In this document: positions 63,963-64,000 of the stretch, piece by piece
Position numbering within the stretch: position 1 is the stretch's first letter
Layout of the letters: every line of letters starts with the position of its first letter
Source of the DNA: Desulfovibrio sp. Marseille-P6017
GTDB lineage: Bacteria > Bacillota_A > Clostridia > Peptostreptococcales > Peptostreptococcaceae
Length of the DNA: 64,000 nt
Direction of reading: 5' to 3'
Assembly: GCA_900604495.1 (NCBI GenBank)
Contig: UWOR01000015.1
Span: 1-64,000 of the forward strand
Position numbers and translations under genes: made by a program
The notes under the pieces: model-generated
What the model was told of the DNA's origin: nothing
The model's database searches: none
Seen by the model: the letters and a program-made list of their open reading frames with translations, nothing else

Positions 63963-63993
63963 AAAAAGAGATAGCCAAATGCTACCTCTTTTT
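63963..63993 (-). terminator. terminator of a gene beyond the right edge
   Basis: AAAAAGAGxTAGC and GCTAxCTCTTTTT pair on the minus strand, followed by TTTTTGCTTTT. It lies directly upstream of the Shine-Dalgarno of the gene at 63644-63943. Confidence 0.8.
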
Positions 63994-64000
63994 ATTTATT

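Overview
The window is low-GC Firmicute DNA. Gene content and order (dusB-greA-lysS beside an rRNA operon, panT-coaX, birA, tilS-ftsH, spoIIR, ispE, sipL, veg, yabG) point to a spore-forming anaerobe of the Peptostreptococcaceae, close to Clostridioides, Intestinibacter, Romboutsia or Terrisporobacter. The partial 16S rRNA fits this family. I cannot name the genus with confidence. Most genes lie on the minus strand.

Layout. 1-1050: 5' end of a 16S rRNA gene with two tandem sigma-A promoters and a boxA, plus a small membrane-protein ORF. 1-16.8 kb: housekeeping genes for tRNA charging and modification, transcript cleavage, pantothenate uptake and phosphorylation behind a structured leader, biotin ligation, FtsH proteolysis, cell wall precursors and isoprenoids. 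14-20 kb: a sporulation cluster (SleB-like hydrolase, spoIIR, sipL, yabG), with a veg gene broken by a 5-bp repeat. 20-21.7 kb: an unusual plus-strand pair, an HTH/PfkB protein lacking its catalytic C-terminus and a PsuG homologue lacking its catalytic lysine. 21.7-26 kb: RNA-modification and uncharacterised genes. 26-31.5 kb: pyrF-carA-carB behind a PyrR-type attenuator leader. 31.5-43 kb: assorted metabolism, including luxS next to a collapsed metH pseudogene. 43-49 kb: a hexuronate catabolic operon (uxuB-kdgA-kdgK-uxuA-uxaC) with its GntR regulator and a probable operator.

From about 49.2 kb to the end the DNA is accessory. It holds a decayed immunity-protein gene, a nucleotidyl-cyclase-like protein, a two-component system with an FtsX-type ABC transporter, and the 3' remnant of a DUF2971 gene. 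That remnant is abutted by a large serine recombinase. The recombinase marks the left end of an integrated element that runs off the right edge and carries a primase-helicase replication protein and several small genes, some of them frameshifted.

The most unusual items are the HTH-pseudokinase/pseudo-PsuG pair, the veg repeat frameshift next to paired palindromes around its promoter, the pan-like leader before panT-coaX, the three-site PyrR leader, the cyclase-like protein, and the serine-recombinase element junction inside a DUF2971 gene. All calls come from reading the sequence; no database search was run.
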